A DNA stretch of 28,015 nucleotides from assembly GCA_049292975.1 (NCBI GenBank), contig JBATRZ010000054.1, positions 1 through 28,015 of the forward strand, read 5' to 3'. Positions 22,117-27,770 of this stretch are shown here, one piece after another; within the stretch, counting starts at the first letter, position 1, and each line of letters starts with the position of its first letter. The DNA comes from JBGSWE01 sp049292975. Lineage in GTDB: Bacteria; Patescibacteriota; Saccharimonadia; Saccharimonadales; JACDBH01. The notes under the pieces are model-generated. The model was not told where the DNA came from. It worked only from the letters and a program-made list of their open reading frames with translations, and did no database searches. The position numbers and the translations under genes were made by a program.

Positions 22117-22122
22117 TACAAT
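22117..22122 (+). promoter_or_regulatory. -10 box of xseB, leaderless start
   Basis: TACAAT ends 6 nt before ATG 22129, and no Shine-Dalgarno is present. No clear -35 box is seen. Confidence 0.45.
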
Positions 22123-22128
22123 GATAGT

Positions 22129-22314
22129 ATGACCACACTAGAGTTGCAGTCCGAGCTAGAAGAAATTATCAGTTGGTTCGAGTCTGACGAGGCTGATATC
22201 GACCAGGCGGCGGCCAAATATAAGCGCGGGCTGGAAATAGCACAGGAACTGCAGGCGCGCCTTAAGGCTGCGAAGAACGAGATTACCAAGCTAAAGCAAT
22301 CATTCAAAGAGTAG
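22129..22314 (+). CDS. xseB: Exodeoxyribonuclease VII small subunit
   Basis: A 61-aa helical protein with the family core E-L-E-E-I-I-S-W-F-E-S (9-19), the D-I-D-Q-A segment and Y-K-R-G-L-E-I (usual Y-E-x-G). Several copies bind the C-terminal arm of XseA and regulate its nuclease activity. Length is normal for the family. The stop TAG is directly followed by the start of the methyltransferase gene, with no gap. Confidence 0.9.
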   Translation: MTTLELQSELEEIISWFESDEADIDQAAAKYKRGLEIAQELQARLKAAKNEITKLKQSFKE

Positions 22315-22827
22315 ATGTTCTGGCTCTTTGCGCTGGTTGCGGCTGCGGTGATACTATTCGGTTTTGTTGTATTGTTCGGCGCGCCGTATCTGCCGACACT
22401 GCGCCTAACCCAAGCCGAGGCGCTTGAACTGCTGGCCCTTAAACCAGGCCAGACATTACTAGAACTCGGTTCTGGCGACGGCCGGATGCTTAAAGCCGCG
22501 GCCAAAAAGGGTATACACGCTACCGGTTACGAACTAAACCCGCTGCTGGTTATCTACAGCCGCGCGGCAACCTGGCGCTACCGCCAGCTTGTGACCGTGA
22601 AGTTTGCCAATTTCTGGGCCGTTAAGCTGCCGCCATGCGACGGCATATACGTGTTTTTACTGGACAAGTACATGCCAAAGTTGCATAACAAAGTTACCCG
22701 GGAAATATCTAATTCCATCAAGCTCGTCAGCTATGCTTTCCAGATACCCGGCAAGCAGGCTATAACAGATAGAAATGGCCTGTATTTATACAAATATACA
22801 ACACCCCGCAAGCCAAGCGCCAGCTAG
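22315..22827 (+). CDS. Membrane-anchored class I SAM-dependent methyltransferase
   Basis: A 170-aa protein with an N-terminal membrane helix (about 2-22) and a compact Rossmann methyltransferase domain. Motif I is L-L-E-L-G-S-G-D-G-R (48-57), and the acidic loop after strand 2 is G-Y-E-L-N-P (71-76), the order seen in the FAM173/ATPSCKMT type of lysine methyltransferases. The domain is small and ends in a Lys-rich tail. Substrate unknown; by analogy a membrane-near protein may be methylated, but that is inference. The start codon abuts the xseB stop, so expression is probably coupled. Confidence 0.75.
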   Translation: MFWLFALVAAAVILFGFVVLFGAPYLPTLRLTQAEALELLALKPGQTLLELGSGDGRMLKAAAKKGIHATGYELNPLLVIYSRAATWRYRQLVTVKFANFWAVKLPPCDGIYVFLLDKYMPKLHNKVTREISNSIKLVSYAFQIPGKQAITDRNGLYLYKYTTPRKPSAS

Positions 22828-22834
22828 CAAACAA

Positions 22835-22859
22835 CTAGCAAAGCCAGCCGTATTGCTAG
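22835..22859. repeat. Short hairpin after the methyltransferase gene
   Basis: CTAGCAA (22835-22841) pairs with TTGCTAG (22853-22859); loop of 11 nt. A direct repeat of CTAGCAA lies just upstream near 22823-22829, overlapping the end of the gene. No T run. Confidence 0.5.
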
Positions 22860-22878
22860 CTTCTTGGCCACTTCAGGC

Positions 22879-22953
22879 TTGGCTCGCTGCGGTGCACAGT
22901 CACCGTACTTCAGTACGGCTCCTTGGTGCTCCTCGCGGCCGCACCCGAATTGG
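22879..22953 (-). repeat. Dispersed palindromic intergenic element, copy D (inverted)
   Basis: The core is CCGTACT-TC-AGTACGG (22903-22918), a perfect 7-bp stem. Read on the minus strand the left flank CGCGAGGA...GGAG and the right flank TGA...CGCAGCGA-GCCAA follow the same order as copy A (CGCGAGGA...CGAG and TGA...CGCAGCGATGCGCCAA). The core differs by a compensatory T-to-C / A-to-G change that keeps the base pair, which argues for selection on structure. Confidence 0.72.
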
Positions 22954-22990
22954 CTCAATCGCTTGACCTGTGGGTTCGTCGGGGAAGCAC

Positions 22991-23019
22991 TTTACGGCAT
23001 AGGAATTTAAAGATATTAT
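22991..23019 (+). promoter_or_regulatory. Promoter of the anchored protein gene
   Basis: TTTACG (22991-22996, 4/6) and TATTAT (23014-23019) with a 17-bp spacer. The -10 box abuts ATG 23020, so ATG 23029, 9 nt beyond it, is the likelier start. Confidence 0.55.
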
Positions 23020-23028
23020 ATGTCTAAT

Positions 23029-23679
23029 ATGCATAAGCTTGATCAAAGAGGATCGCTGCTCATCCCATTGGTGTTGGTGAGCGTGCTATTACTGACAGCC
23101 ATTGGTTTTGGGGCATGGGCATTCGCCGGCCGCCAGGATTACAAGAATAACGTTGATACCAAGATAGCCGAAGCAGTAAAAGAATCCAATAATCTACTAA
23201 CCATCGAAAAAGAAGCCGATTTTGCCGAGCGCGAGAAAGAACCGTTCACCACCTACAAAGGGCCCTCAGCCTTCGGTTCGCTTAGTATTACGTATCCCAA
23301 GACTTGGAGTGCCTACATCTTAGAAGTGGGCAGCGGCCCGACACCAGTCGAAGGCTACCTGCACCCGCGCTTCGTACCAAACACGCAGTCTGAAACCTCG
23401 TTTGCGCTGCGTTTCGATGTACTTGATAGTAATTACGACCAGCAGGTAAAGAAATTTGAGTCCAAGATAAAGTCGGGCAAGATAACCGCTGCTGCCTACC
23501 GCGCTCCTAAGGTAGAAGATATTGCCGGCCTGTTACTAGAGGGCGAGATTGATATCAAAAAGACCGGTACCATGGTCATATTACCCATGCGCGACAAGAC
23601 TATCCGTATCTGGACCGAGGGCCAGGACTTTAGGAAAGATTTTGATAAGATGCTCGAAACCTTTTCCTTCAACCAATAG
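23029..23679 (+). CDS. Single-pass membrane protein of unknown function
   Basis: A 216-aa protein (219 aa if ATG 23020 is used). Not recognised as a named family. It has a short basic start M-H-K-L-D-Q-R-G followed by a hydrophobic helix S-L-L-I-P-L-V-L-V-S-V-L-L-L (about 9-30). The Q-R-G-S junction resembles prepilin-type cleavage sites, but the usual Glu at +5 is replaced by Pro. A helical linker to about 70 is followed by a mixed alpha/beta domain with S-I-T-Y-P-K-T-W-S, a later I-L-P-M-R-D-K-T-I-R-I-W-T and D-F-D-K-M-L-E-T-F-S-F, the layout of PsbP-like lipoprotein domains (strand-strand-final helix before F-S-F). Probably exposed outside the membrane. Confidence 0.55.
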   Translation: MHKLDQRGSLLIPLVLVSVLLLTAIGFGAWAFAGRQDYKNNVDTKIAEAVKESNNLLTIEKEADFAEREKEPFTTYKGPSAFGSLSITYPKTWSAYILEVGSGPTPVEGYLHPRFVPNTQSETSFALRFDVLDSNYDQQVKKFESKIKSGKITAAAYRAPKVEDIAGLLLEGEIDIKKTGTMVILPMRDKTIRIWTEGQDFRKDFDKMLETFSFNQ

Positions 23680-23717
23680 GTGTAGTTAAAAAAGTTACGA
23701 ACCAAGGACAAGCCGGA

Positions 23718-23726
23718 TGTTATACT
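23718..23726 (+). promoter_or_regulatory. Extended -10 promoter of the degenerate two-component operon
   Basis: TG-T-TATACT lies about 29 bp before the TTG start at 23755. Transcription near 23733 would include the Shine-Dalgarno AGGGG (23742-23746). No good -35 box is seen. Confidence 0.5.
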
Positions 23727-23754
23727 TCTATAAGTTGAAATAGGGGTAACAGCT

Positions 23755-24504
23755 TTGGCAAGTGCACGTAAGCCAGCCGCCGCGCCGCTGCACAGCGCAG
23801 CGGCAGGAGCCGGCAATTTATTTTTGAATCTGGCGGAGCAGGTTAAGATGCCCTTCGTACAGATCGCGTACGCGGCGGAGCGGATGGCGCAGGCCAATGA
23901 TCCGGCAGACGCAGAGGATCTGCGCCGTACGATCGCGCTGTCCAGCCAAAGCGCCCTGAGCCTAATAGACGGATATTTGCTGGGTGCCGCGTTGCAGCGG
24001 CAAGGCCGCCTGCAGTTAGAACCAGTCTCGGTAAGTTCGGTGCTGCATGATTCAATGCAGGCGCTTACCCCTTATGCCAAGGCCATGGGTTGCGAGCTGC
24101 GCCTGCAACTAGACGGCAAGTACGAGCCGGTTATGGCGCACCGCAGCGCCTTGCAATCTGCCCTGACCAGCCTGGGTTATACCTTTATCGAAGCTGCTTC
24201 AAGCCATGAGGCCGGGGATCCGCCCGTGGTGAACCTGGTTGTGCGCCGCCGCCAAGGCGGTATCAGCACCGGTGTATTCTCTAATAACTCTAGCCTTAGT
24301 CCGGTATTACTACATAAAGCCAGGGAGATGCACGGCTTGATTCATCAGCCAATTCCTGGTTTTGACAGCGGTAACGCCAGCGGCGTGTTTGTGGCTGACG
24401 TCCTGTTTAATACAATTGAAACAACCATGAAGGTTGCCCAGGACAGAGGCCTTAAGGGTCTGGCTGCGACCCTGGTGCCAAGCCGGCAGCTGCAGCTGGT
24501 ATGA
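23755..24504 (+). CDS. Histidine kinase-like protein lacking the phospho-histidine
   Basis: The 249-aa protein has the layout of the HisKA + HATPase core without sensor or membrane segments. The H-box helix is N-L-A-E28-Q-V-K-M-P-F; compared with the usual S-H-E-L-R-T-P-L the His is replaced by Glu. The following Pro and helix are kept. In the ATP-binding half the N-box Asn is not evident (S-A-L-Q-S-A-L-T-S-L-G-Y), and the Gly-rich G1/G2 lid is reduced to I-S-T-G-V-F-S-N-N. It is therefore probably unable to autophosphorylate and may be a scaffold or ligand sensor. TTG start, with AGGGG 8 nt upstream. The stop overlaps, as ATGA, the start of a 37-codon ORF leading to the receiver-like gene. 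Relationship to kinases is inferred from pattern only. Confidence 0.55.
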   Translation: MASARKPAAAPLHSAAAGAGNLFLNLAEQVKMPFVQIAYAAERMAQANDPADAEDLRRTIALSSQSALSLIDGYLLGAALQRQGRLQLEPVSVSSVLHDSMQALTPYAKAMGCELRLQLDGKYEPVMAHRSALQSALTSLGYTFIEAASSHEAGDPPVVNLVVRRRQGGISTGVFSNNSSLSPVLLHKAREMHGLIHQPIPGFDSGNASGVFVADVLFNTIETTMKVAQDRGLKGLAATLVPSRQLQLV

Positions 24505-24614
24505 GCCCCGTTAATAACCAAAAGATGAGCGGTTATTATCATGCAGACCAAGCCGGCGCCGCAAACCGGACCTTAAAACTTGCAAGCAAGTCGATAAGGA
24601 TTTTAACGGGATGA
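24501..24614 (+). CDS. Candidate 37-aa small protein coupled at both ends
   Basis: An ORF of 37 codons starts at the ATGA that ends the kinase-like gene (24501-24504) and stops at the ATGA that begins the receiver-like gene (24611-24614), so it fills the gap exactly. The predicted peptide begins M-S-P-V-N-N-Q-K-M-S-G and ends K-S-I-R-I-L-T-G; it is polar and basic in its second half, with no membrane segment. It may be a real small protein or a device to carry ribosomes from one gene to the next. A perfect 8-bp inverted repeat, TAATAACC / GGTTATTA (24512-24538), lies inside it. No homolog is known to me. Confidence 0.4.
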   Translation: MSPVNNQKMSGYYHADQAGAANRTLKLASKSIRILTG

Positions 24615-25012
24615 GCAAATTACGCCCGCGGATATTGCTGCTCGAGCCCAACCAGCATGTTGCCAGGCGGGCCAAAGAGCACCTGGTTGCTGCAGGCTAC
24701 GATACCAGCTGGTCTAAGAATGCCCAGGACGCAATTAATCTAGCTGACCAACATGCACCCGACCTGGTTATTATGGAGCTGCTGCTTACCGCACATAGCG
24801 GTATTGAGTTCTTATACGAGTTCAGATCCTACAGCGAATGGCGTGCGGTACCGGCGATTATCTTCAGCCGTATCACCAGAGCAGAGCTGTCTGTCAGCGA
24901 TAAAGTGCTGGCTGATTTAGGCGTCGTGACATTCCTCTACAAGCCAAATACCTCACTAAACCGGTTGGAAGCGCGGGCAGCCGCGGCACTGGCGGTGCGG
25001 GAGCGGGCATGA
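24611..25012 (+). CDS. Receiver-like protein with Glu at the phosphorylation site
   Basis: A 133-aa CheY-like fold: R-I-L-L-L-E12-P-N for the acidic pocket (usual D-D reduced to one acidic residue), V-I-M-E56-L-L-L-T-A-H-S-G where the phospho-Asp should be, S86 at the Thr/Ser switch position (I-I-F-S-R) and K111 in F-L-Y-K-P. The Asp-to-Glu change at the acceptor often mimics the phosphorylated state and prevents phosphotransfer. With the His-less kinase-like protein upstream, this looks like a two-component pair that has lost phosphoryl chemistry but kept its folds. No output domain. Start ATG overlaps the stop of the 37-codon ORF; stop overlaps the next small ORF; recO follows. Confidence 0.72.
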   Translation: MSKLRPRILLLEPNQHVARRAKEHLVAAGYDTSWSKNAQDAINLADQHAPDLVIMELLLTAHSGIEFLYEFRSYSEWRAVPAIIFSRITRAELSVSDKVLADLGVVTFLYKPNTSLNRLEARAAAALAVRERA

Positions 25013-25113
25013 TTCACATTAGAGACCAAAACAAAGCCGGGCATTGTGATGCGCTTATAACTTTGCACTTTATTCCACACGCCAGTGCTGCAGGGAAAGT
25101 CCGGTGGTTGTAA
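25009..25113 (+). CDS. Candidate 34-aa small ORF linking the receiver-like gene to recO
   Basis: The ORF starts at the ATGA overlap with the receiver-like gene (25009-25012) and runs 34 codons to TAA at 25111-25113, ending 10 nt inside recO. The peptide begins M-I-H-I-R-D-Q-N-K-A-G and ends A-A-G-K-V-R-W-L. It may be a coupling ORF rather than a functional protein. Any gene ending in A-TGA creates an ATG, so the start alone is weak evidence; the open frame through the whole gap is the main support. Confidence 0.3.
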   Translation: MIHIRDQNKAGHCDALITLHFIPHASAAGKVRWL

Positions 25114-25808
25114 GCAGCCTGAAACGTCTTGCCACCACAGGTATTATCCTGCGGCGGATAGATTACGGTGAGGCCGACCGCATTATCACGTTTCTTACCG
25201 AAGACTACGGCAAGCTGCGGGCCATTGCCAAGGGCGTACGCAAGCAAAAAAGCAAGCTGGCTGGCGGTATCGAGCTGTTCAGCGTGTCAGAGCTGCATCT
25301 GATCAAGGGCAAGGGTGATATAGATACGCTAGTATCAACGCGGCTTATCAAGCACTATGGCGGTATTGTGCGCGACCTATACCGCACTCAGCTGGCATAC
25401 GATATGCTGAAGAGCGCCAACAAGACTATCGAGGACCACGCCGGAGCCGAGTACTATCTGATTTTGCAGGAATCGCTGGCCGCGCTGGACAGCCAGGCAA
25501 TCAGCCCGGTGGTTGCCGAGCAGTCATTTAGTATGCGTATGTTGCAGCGCTTGGGCCATGTGCCGGACTTTAGCGTAGACACAGCAGGCAACAGCCTTGC
25601 CGCGCACGGCCATTTCCAGTACGACTCCGAGGCCGTGGCTTTCGTTCCGGCAGCGGACGGGCCCTATGACCAGAACCACCTGAAGGTCATGAAGCTGCTC
25701 GCCCATAACGGCCCGGCCGCAGTAGCCCGTATCAGGGGTATTAGTGCATACTGCGAAACCCTGGCACCGCTTATCAGCAGCCTGCGCCTGCAATACATCC
25801 CGGGTTAA
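25104..25808 (+). CDS. recO: DNA repair protein RecO
   Basis: RecO helps RecR load RecA onto SSB-coated single strands and anneals DNA. The N-terminal OB-fold is clear: T-G-I-I-L-R-R-I-D-Y-G-E-A-D-R-I-I, then D-Y-G-K-L-R-A-I-A-K-G-V-R-K-Q-K-S-K. A helical C-terminal domain follows. The zinc-finger cysteines seen in some RecO proteins are absent; only one Cys is present (near residue 221). The length of 234 aa is typical. GTG start supported by AGGGA at 25092-25096, 7 nt upstream. It is the last gene of the operon with the degenerate signalling proteins; its stop TAA is immediately followed by a consensus promoter for the next unit. Confidence 0.92.
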   Translation: MVVSSLKRLATTGIILRRIDYGEADRIITFLTEDYGKLRAIAKGVRKQKSKLAGGIELFSVSELHLIKGKGDIDTLVSTRLIKHYGGIVRDLYRTQLAYDMLKSANKTIEDHAGAEYYLILQESLAALDSQAISPVVAEQSFSMRMLQRLGHVPDFSVDTAGNSLAAHGHFQYDSEAVAFVPAADGPYDQNHLKVMKLLAHNGPAAVARIRGISAYCETLAPLISSLRLQYIPG

Positions 25809-25814
25809 AAAATA

Positions 25815-25843
25815 TTGACAAAATAGCAAAGGTTTGTTATAAT
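25815..25843 (+). promoter_or_regulatory. Full-consensus promoter with extended -10
   Basis: TTGACA (25815-25820), 17-bp spacer, TATAAT (25838-25843), plus TG-T before the -10 box. This is the best promoter in the window and predicts very high expression. Transcription should begin near 25850, leaving a leader of about 115 nt before the next gene. Confidence 0.92.
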
Positions 25844-25849
25844 AGAATA

Positions 25850-25965
25850 ACAGTAATTTTTTAAAATAAAAATTGACTGTCGCAGGCAAAACCGGCGCTA
25901 GTAATAAAAATATTTAAAAAGGAACAAGTAATAATTCCGGCCGGAAGGCCGATAATGAGCTTACT
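25850..25965 (+). promoter_or_regulatory. AT-rich 5' leader with hairpin and a 4-codon ORF
   Basis: The leader has a possible second -35-like TTGACT (25873-25878) and a strong Shine-Dalgarno-like AAAAAGGAA (25915-25923) with no start codon at the right distance. A hairpin CGGCC-GGAA-GGCCG (25938-25951), a GNRA-type tetraloop, is nested in the palindrome TTCCGGCCGGAA (25935-25946). After it, ATG AGC TTA CTA TGA (25955-25969) is a 4-codon ORF whose stop overlaps the next start as ATGA. Folding of the hairpin would bring the purine-rich site near the starts. Function unknown; a translation control leader or a small RNA are both possible. Confidence 0.5.
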
Positions 25966-26337
25966 ATGACACCCAACCCTAACTTACCAAAATCATCACT
26001 AGAATTAACCGTAGAGGCCGATCAGGCCTCAGCCAAAGCTTTCCAGGCTCTACACGAGCGCGAAGGCATCAAAGACAGTAAAGGTAACACCCTGCAGACC
26101 GTACCGGCGATGGAACTACCTAAGGCCAGGGAGCATTTTATTAAGCGCCCAAGTGTTGACGATCTGCAGCCGCCAAAATCAGACGGCCAGTTCTTAAAAG
26201 AGCTAAAGGCCGAAAAAGATGCCCGCGATGCCGGCTTAACGCCAGGCACTGTGGCTACCGAGCAAGTTGTAGAAGTAGACTTTAGCCAGAGCGGTCAGGC
26301 CGAACCTGTCGAAGTCTCGCACGGCGACGTAGCGTAA
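25966..26337 (+). CDS. Small hydrophilic protein of unknown function
   Basis: A 123-aa protein I do not recognise. It has no signal peptide or membrane helix, no Cys and few aromatic residues. The first half has an amphipathic helix (S-A-K-A-F-Q-A-L-H-E-R-E), the middle H-F-I-K-R-P-S-V-D-D-L and Q-F-L-K-E-L-K-A-E-K-D-A-R-D, and the C terminus is acidic and Val/Glu-rich, probably disordered. It lies downstream of the strongest promoter in the window, with a structured leader, so it may be abundant. A DNA/RNA- or ribosome-associated role cannot be shown. The ATG has no close Shine-Dalgarno and overlaps the stop of a 4-codon ORF. Confidence 0.65.
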   Translation: MTPNPNLPKSSLELTVEADQASAKAFQALHEREGIKDSKGNTLQTVPAMELPKAREHFIKRPSVDDLQPPKSDGQFLKELKAEKDARDAGLTPGTVATEQVVEVDFSQSGQAEPVEVSHGDVA

Positions 26338-26358
26338 GCAACATCTGTCAAATCTAAA

Positions 26359-26382
26359 CCCCACCGTGATACACTGGTGGGG
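26359..26382. promoter_or_regulatory. Palindrome over the glyQS promoter
   Basis: CCCCACC-GTG (26359-26368) pairs with CAC-T-GGTGGGG (26372-26382) with one bulged T, and the extended -10 TG-A-TACACT (26367-26375) lies in its centre. The start codon is at 26386. If transcription starts near 26382 the palindrome is DNA-level and could be an operator; if it starts earlier it is an RNA hairpin covering the ribosome binding site. Confidence 0.5.
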
Positions 26383-26385
26383 ATT

Positions 26386-27687
26386 ATGACTGCAAAAAAC
26401 CAAGACGTTCACTTAGACGAAATCGTATCCTTAGCCAAGCGCCGCGGCTTTATTTATCAAGGTTCTGAAATCTACGGCGGCCTGAGCGGTACCTGGGATT
26501 ACGGCCCGCTTGGTGTGGCTCTGAAGCGCAATATCACCAATCTGTGGTGGCAGACGTTCGTCGATGAGCGCGAGGACATGTTTGGCGTGGACGCGGCCAT
26601 CCTGATGAACCAGCAAGTCTGGGTAGCTAGCGGCCATGTTGATACCTTTACCGACCCGCTGGTGGAGTGCAAGGAATGCAAGGCGCGCTTCCGCGAGGAC
26701 CAGATAGATACATCCAAATGCCCGAATTGCGGCAAAAAAGACACGTTTAGTGAACCCAGGCAGTTCAATATGATGTTTAAAACCAATGTCGGGCCGGTGG
26801 ATGATGAATCCAGCCTGTCATACTTGCGGCCGGAGACCGCACAGGGGATATTTACCAATTATAAGAACGTTGTAGATAGCTTTTATCCGGACCTGCCGTT
26901 TGGTATCGGCCAGATAGGCAAAGCCTTCCGCAATGAAATCAGCCCGCGTGATTTTATCTTCCGCTCCAGAGAATTTGAGCAGATGGAAATCGAGTATTTT
27001 GTGCATCCGGACAAGTGGGAAGAATCATTTGAGGCCTGGCGGCAGGCGGTATGGGATTGGCTGGACAAACTTGGCCTGCCCAAAGACAAGGTGCATGAAC
27101 TTGAGGTGCCGGAAGCAGACCGCGCCCATTATTCGAAGCGCACGATTGATTTTGAGTATGATTTTCCGATTGGCCGCAAGGAACTGCTGGGTCTGGCCTA
27201 CCGTACCGATTTTGACCTGATGAACATCCAAAACAGCGCCGGCAAAAGCATGGAGTATACCGTGAAAGGCAGCAATGAAAAGCTGGTGCCGCATGTTATC
27301 GAGCCTTCTTTTGGCGTGGAACGCGCCGTCATGGCTGTTCTTACCGCCGCCTACCGCGTAGACGAGCAGGCCGGGGAGAAGCGCGTCTATCTGGCGCTGC
27401 CTAAGCATTTGGCCCCTGTTAAGTTTGCCGTATCGCCGCTGCTAAAAAACAAGCCGGAGCTGGTTGGGAAAGCCCGCGAAGTCTATAAGACGCTAAAAGC
27501 AAAATACGGCGCTGTGATGTGGGATGACAACGGCAACATCGGCAAGCGTTACCGCCGCCAGGACGAGATAGGCACGCCGTACTGCGTGGTAATAGACTTT
27601 GAGACCCTTGAGGACGATAGCGTGACCGTTCGCGAGCGCGACACGACCAAGCAAGAACGCAAGAACGTTGAAAACATCACTTTTTAG
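26386..27687 (+). CDS. glyQS: Glycyl-tRNA synthetase, single-chain alpha2 type
   Basis: This class II synthetase charges tRNA-Gly. It is the eukaryote/archaea-like homodimeric form, not the bacterial two-subunit GlyQ/GlyS form. The N terminus G-F-I-Y-Q-G-S-E-I-Y-G-G is typical. A zinc site is suggested by C95-x-x-C98 and C112-x-x-C115. Motif 2 is F-R-N-E-I-S-P-R-D-F and motif 3 is P-S-F-G-V-E-R-A. The C-terminal anticodon-binding domain has A-V-S-P-L-L-K-N and I-G-T-P-Y-C-V-V-I-D. Length 433 aa, standard. ATG 26386 is preferred to the in-frame GTG 26377, which lies in the palindrome. Confidence 0.96.
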   Translation: MTAKNQDVHLDEIVSLAKRRGFIYQGSEIYGGLSGTWDYGPLGVALKRNITNLWWQTFVDEREDMFGVDAAILMNQQVWVASGHVDTFTDPLVECKECKARFREDQIDTSKCPNCGKKDTFSEPRQFNMMFKTNVGPVDDESSLSYLRPETAQGIFTNYKNVVDSFYPDLPFGIGQIGKAFRNEISPRDFIFRSREFEQMEIEYFVHPDKWEESFEAWRQAVWDWLDKLGLPKDKVHELEVPEADRAHYSKRTIDFEYDFPIGRKELLGLAYRTDFDLMNIQNSAGKSMEYTVKGSNEKLVPHVIEPSFGVERAVMAVLTAAYRVDEQAGEKRVYLALPKHLAPVKFAVSPLLKNKPELVGKAREVYKTLKAKYGAVMWDDNGNIGKRYRRQDEIGTPYCVVIDFETLEDDSVTVRERDTTKQERKNVENITF

Positions 27688-27750
27688 GAGCATTGCCGCT
27701 AACTCCCAGGCTGTATTTACCATTACTGAAATGGACGCGGTCTGAATCAG

Positions 27751-27759
27751 TGGTATATT
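27751..27759 (+). promoter_or_regulatory. Extended -10 upstream of the NYN gene
   Basis: TG-G-TATATT lies 11 nt before ATG 27771, and AAGGA (27760-27764) is a ribosome binding site with 6 nt spacing. Whether the box or the ribosome site is used first cannot be told; they nearly overlap. Confidence 0.4.
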
Positions 27760-27770
27760 AAGGACAAGTT

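Noticed and set aside
6332..22953. CRISPR array
   Set aside because: The repeats are kilobases apart, occur in both orientations and vary in their arms; there are no regular spacers and no cas genes.
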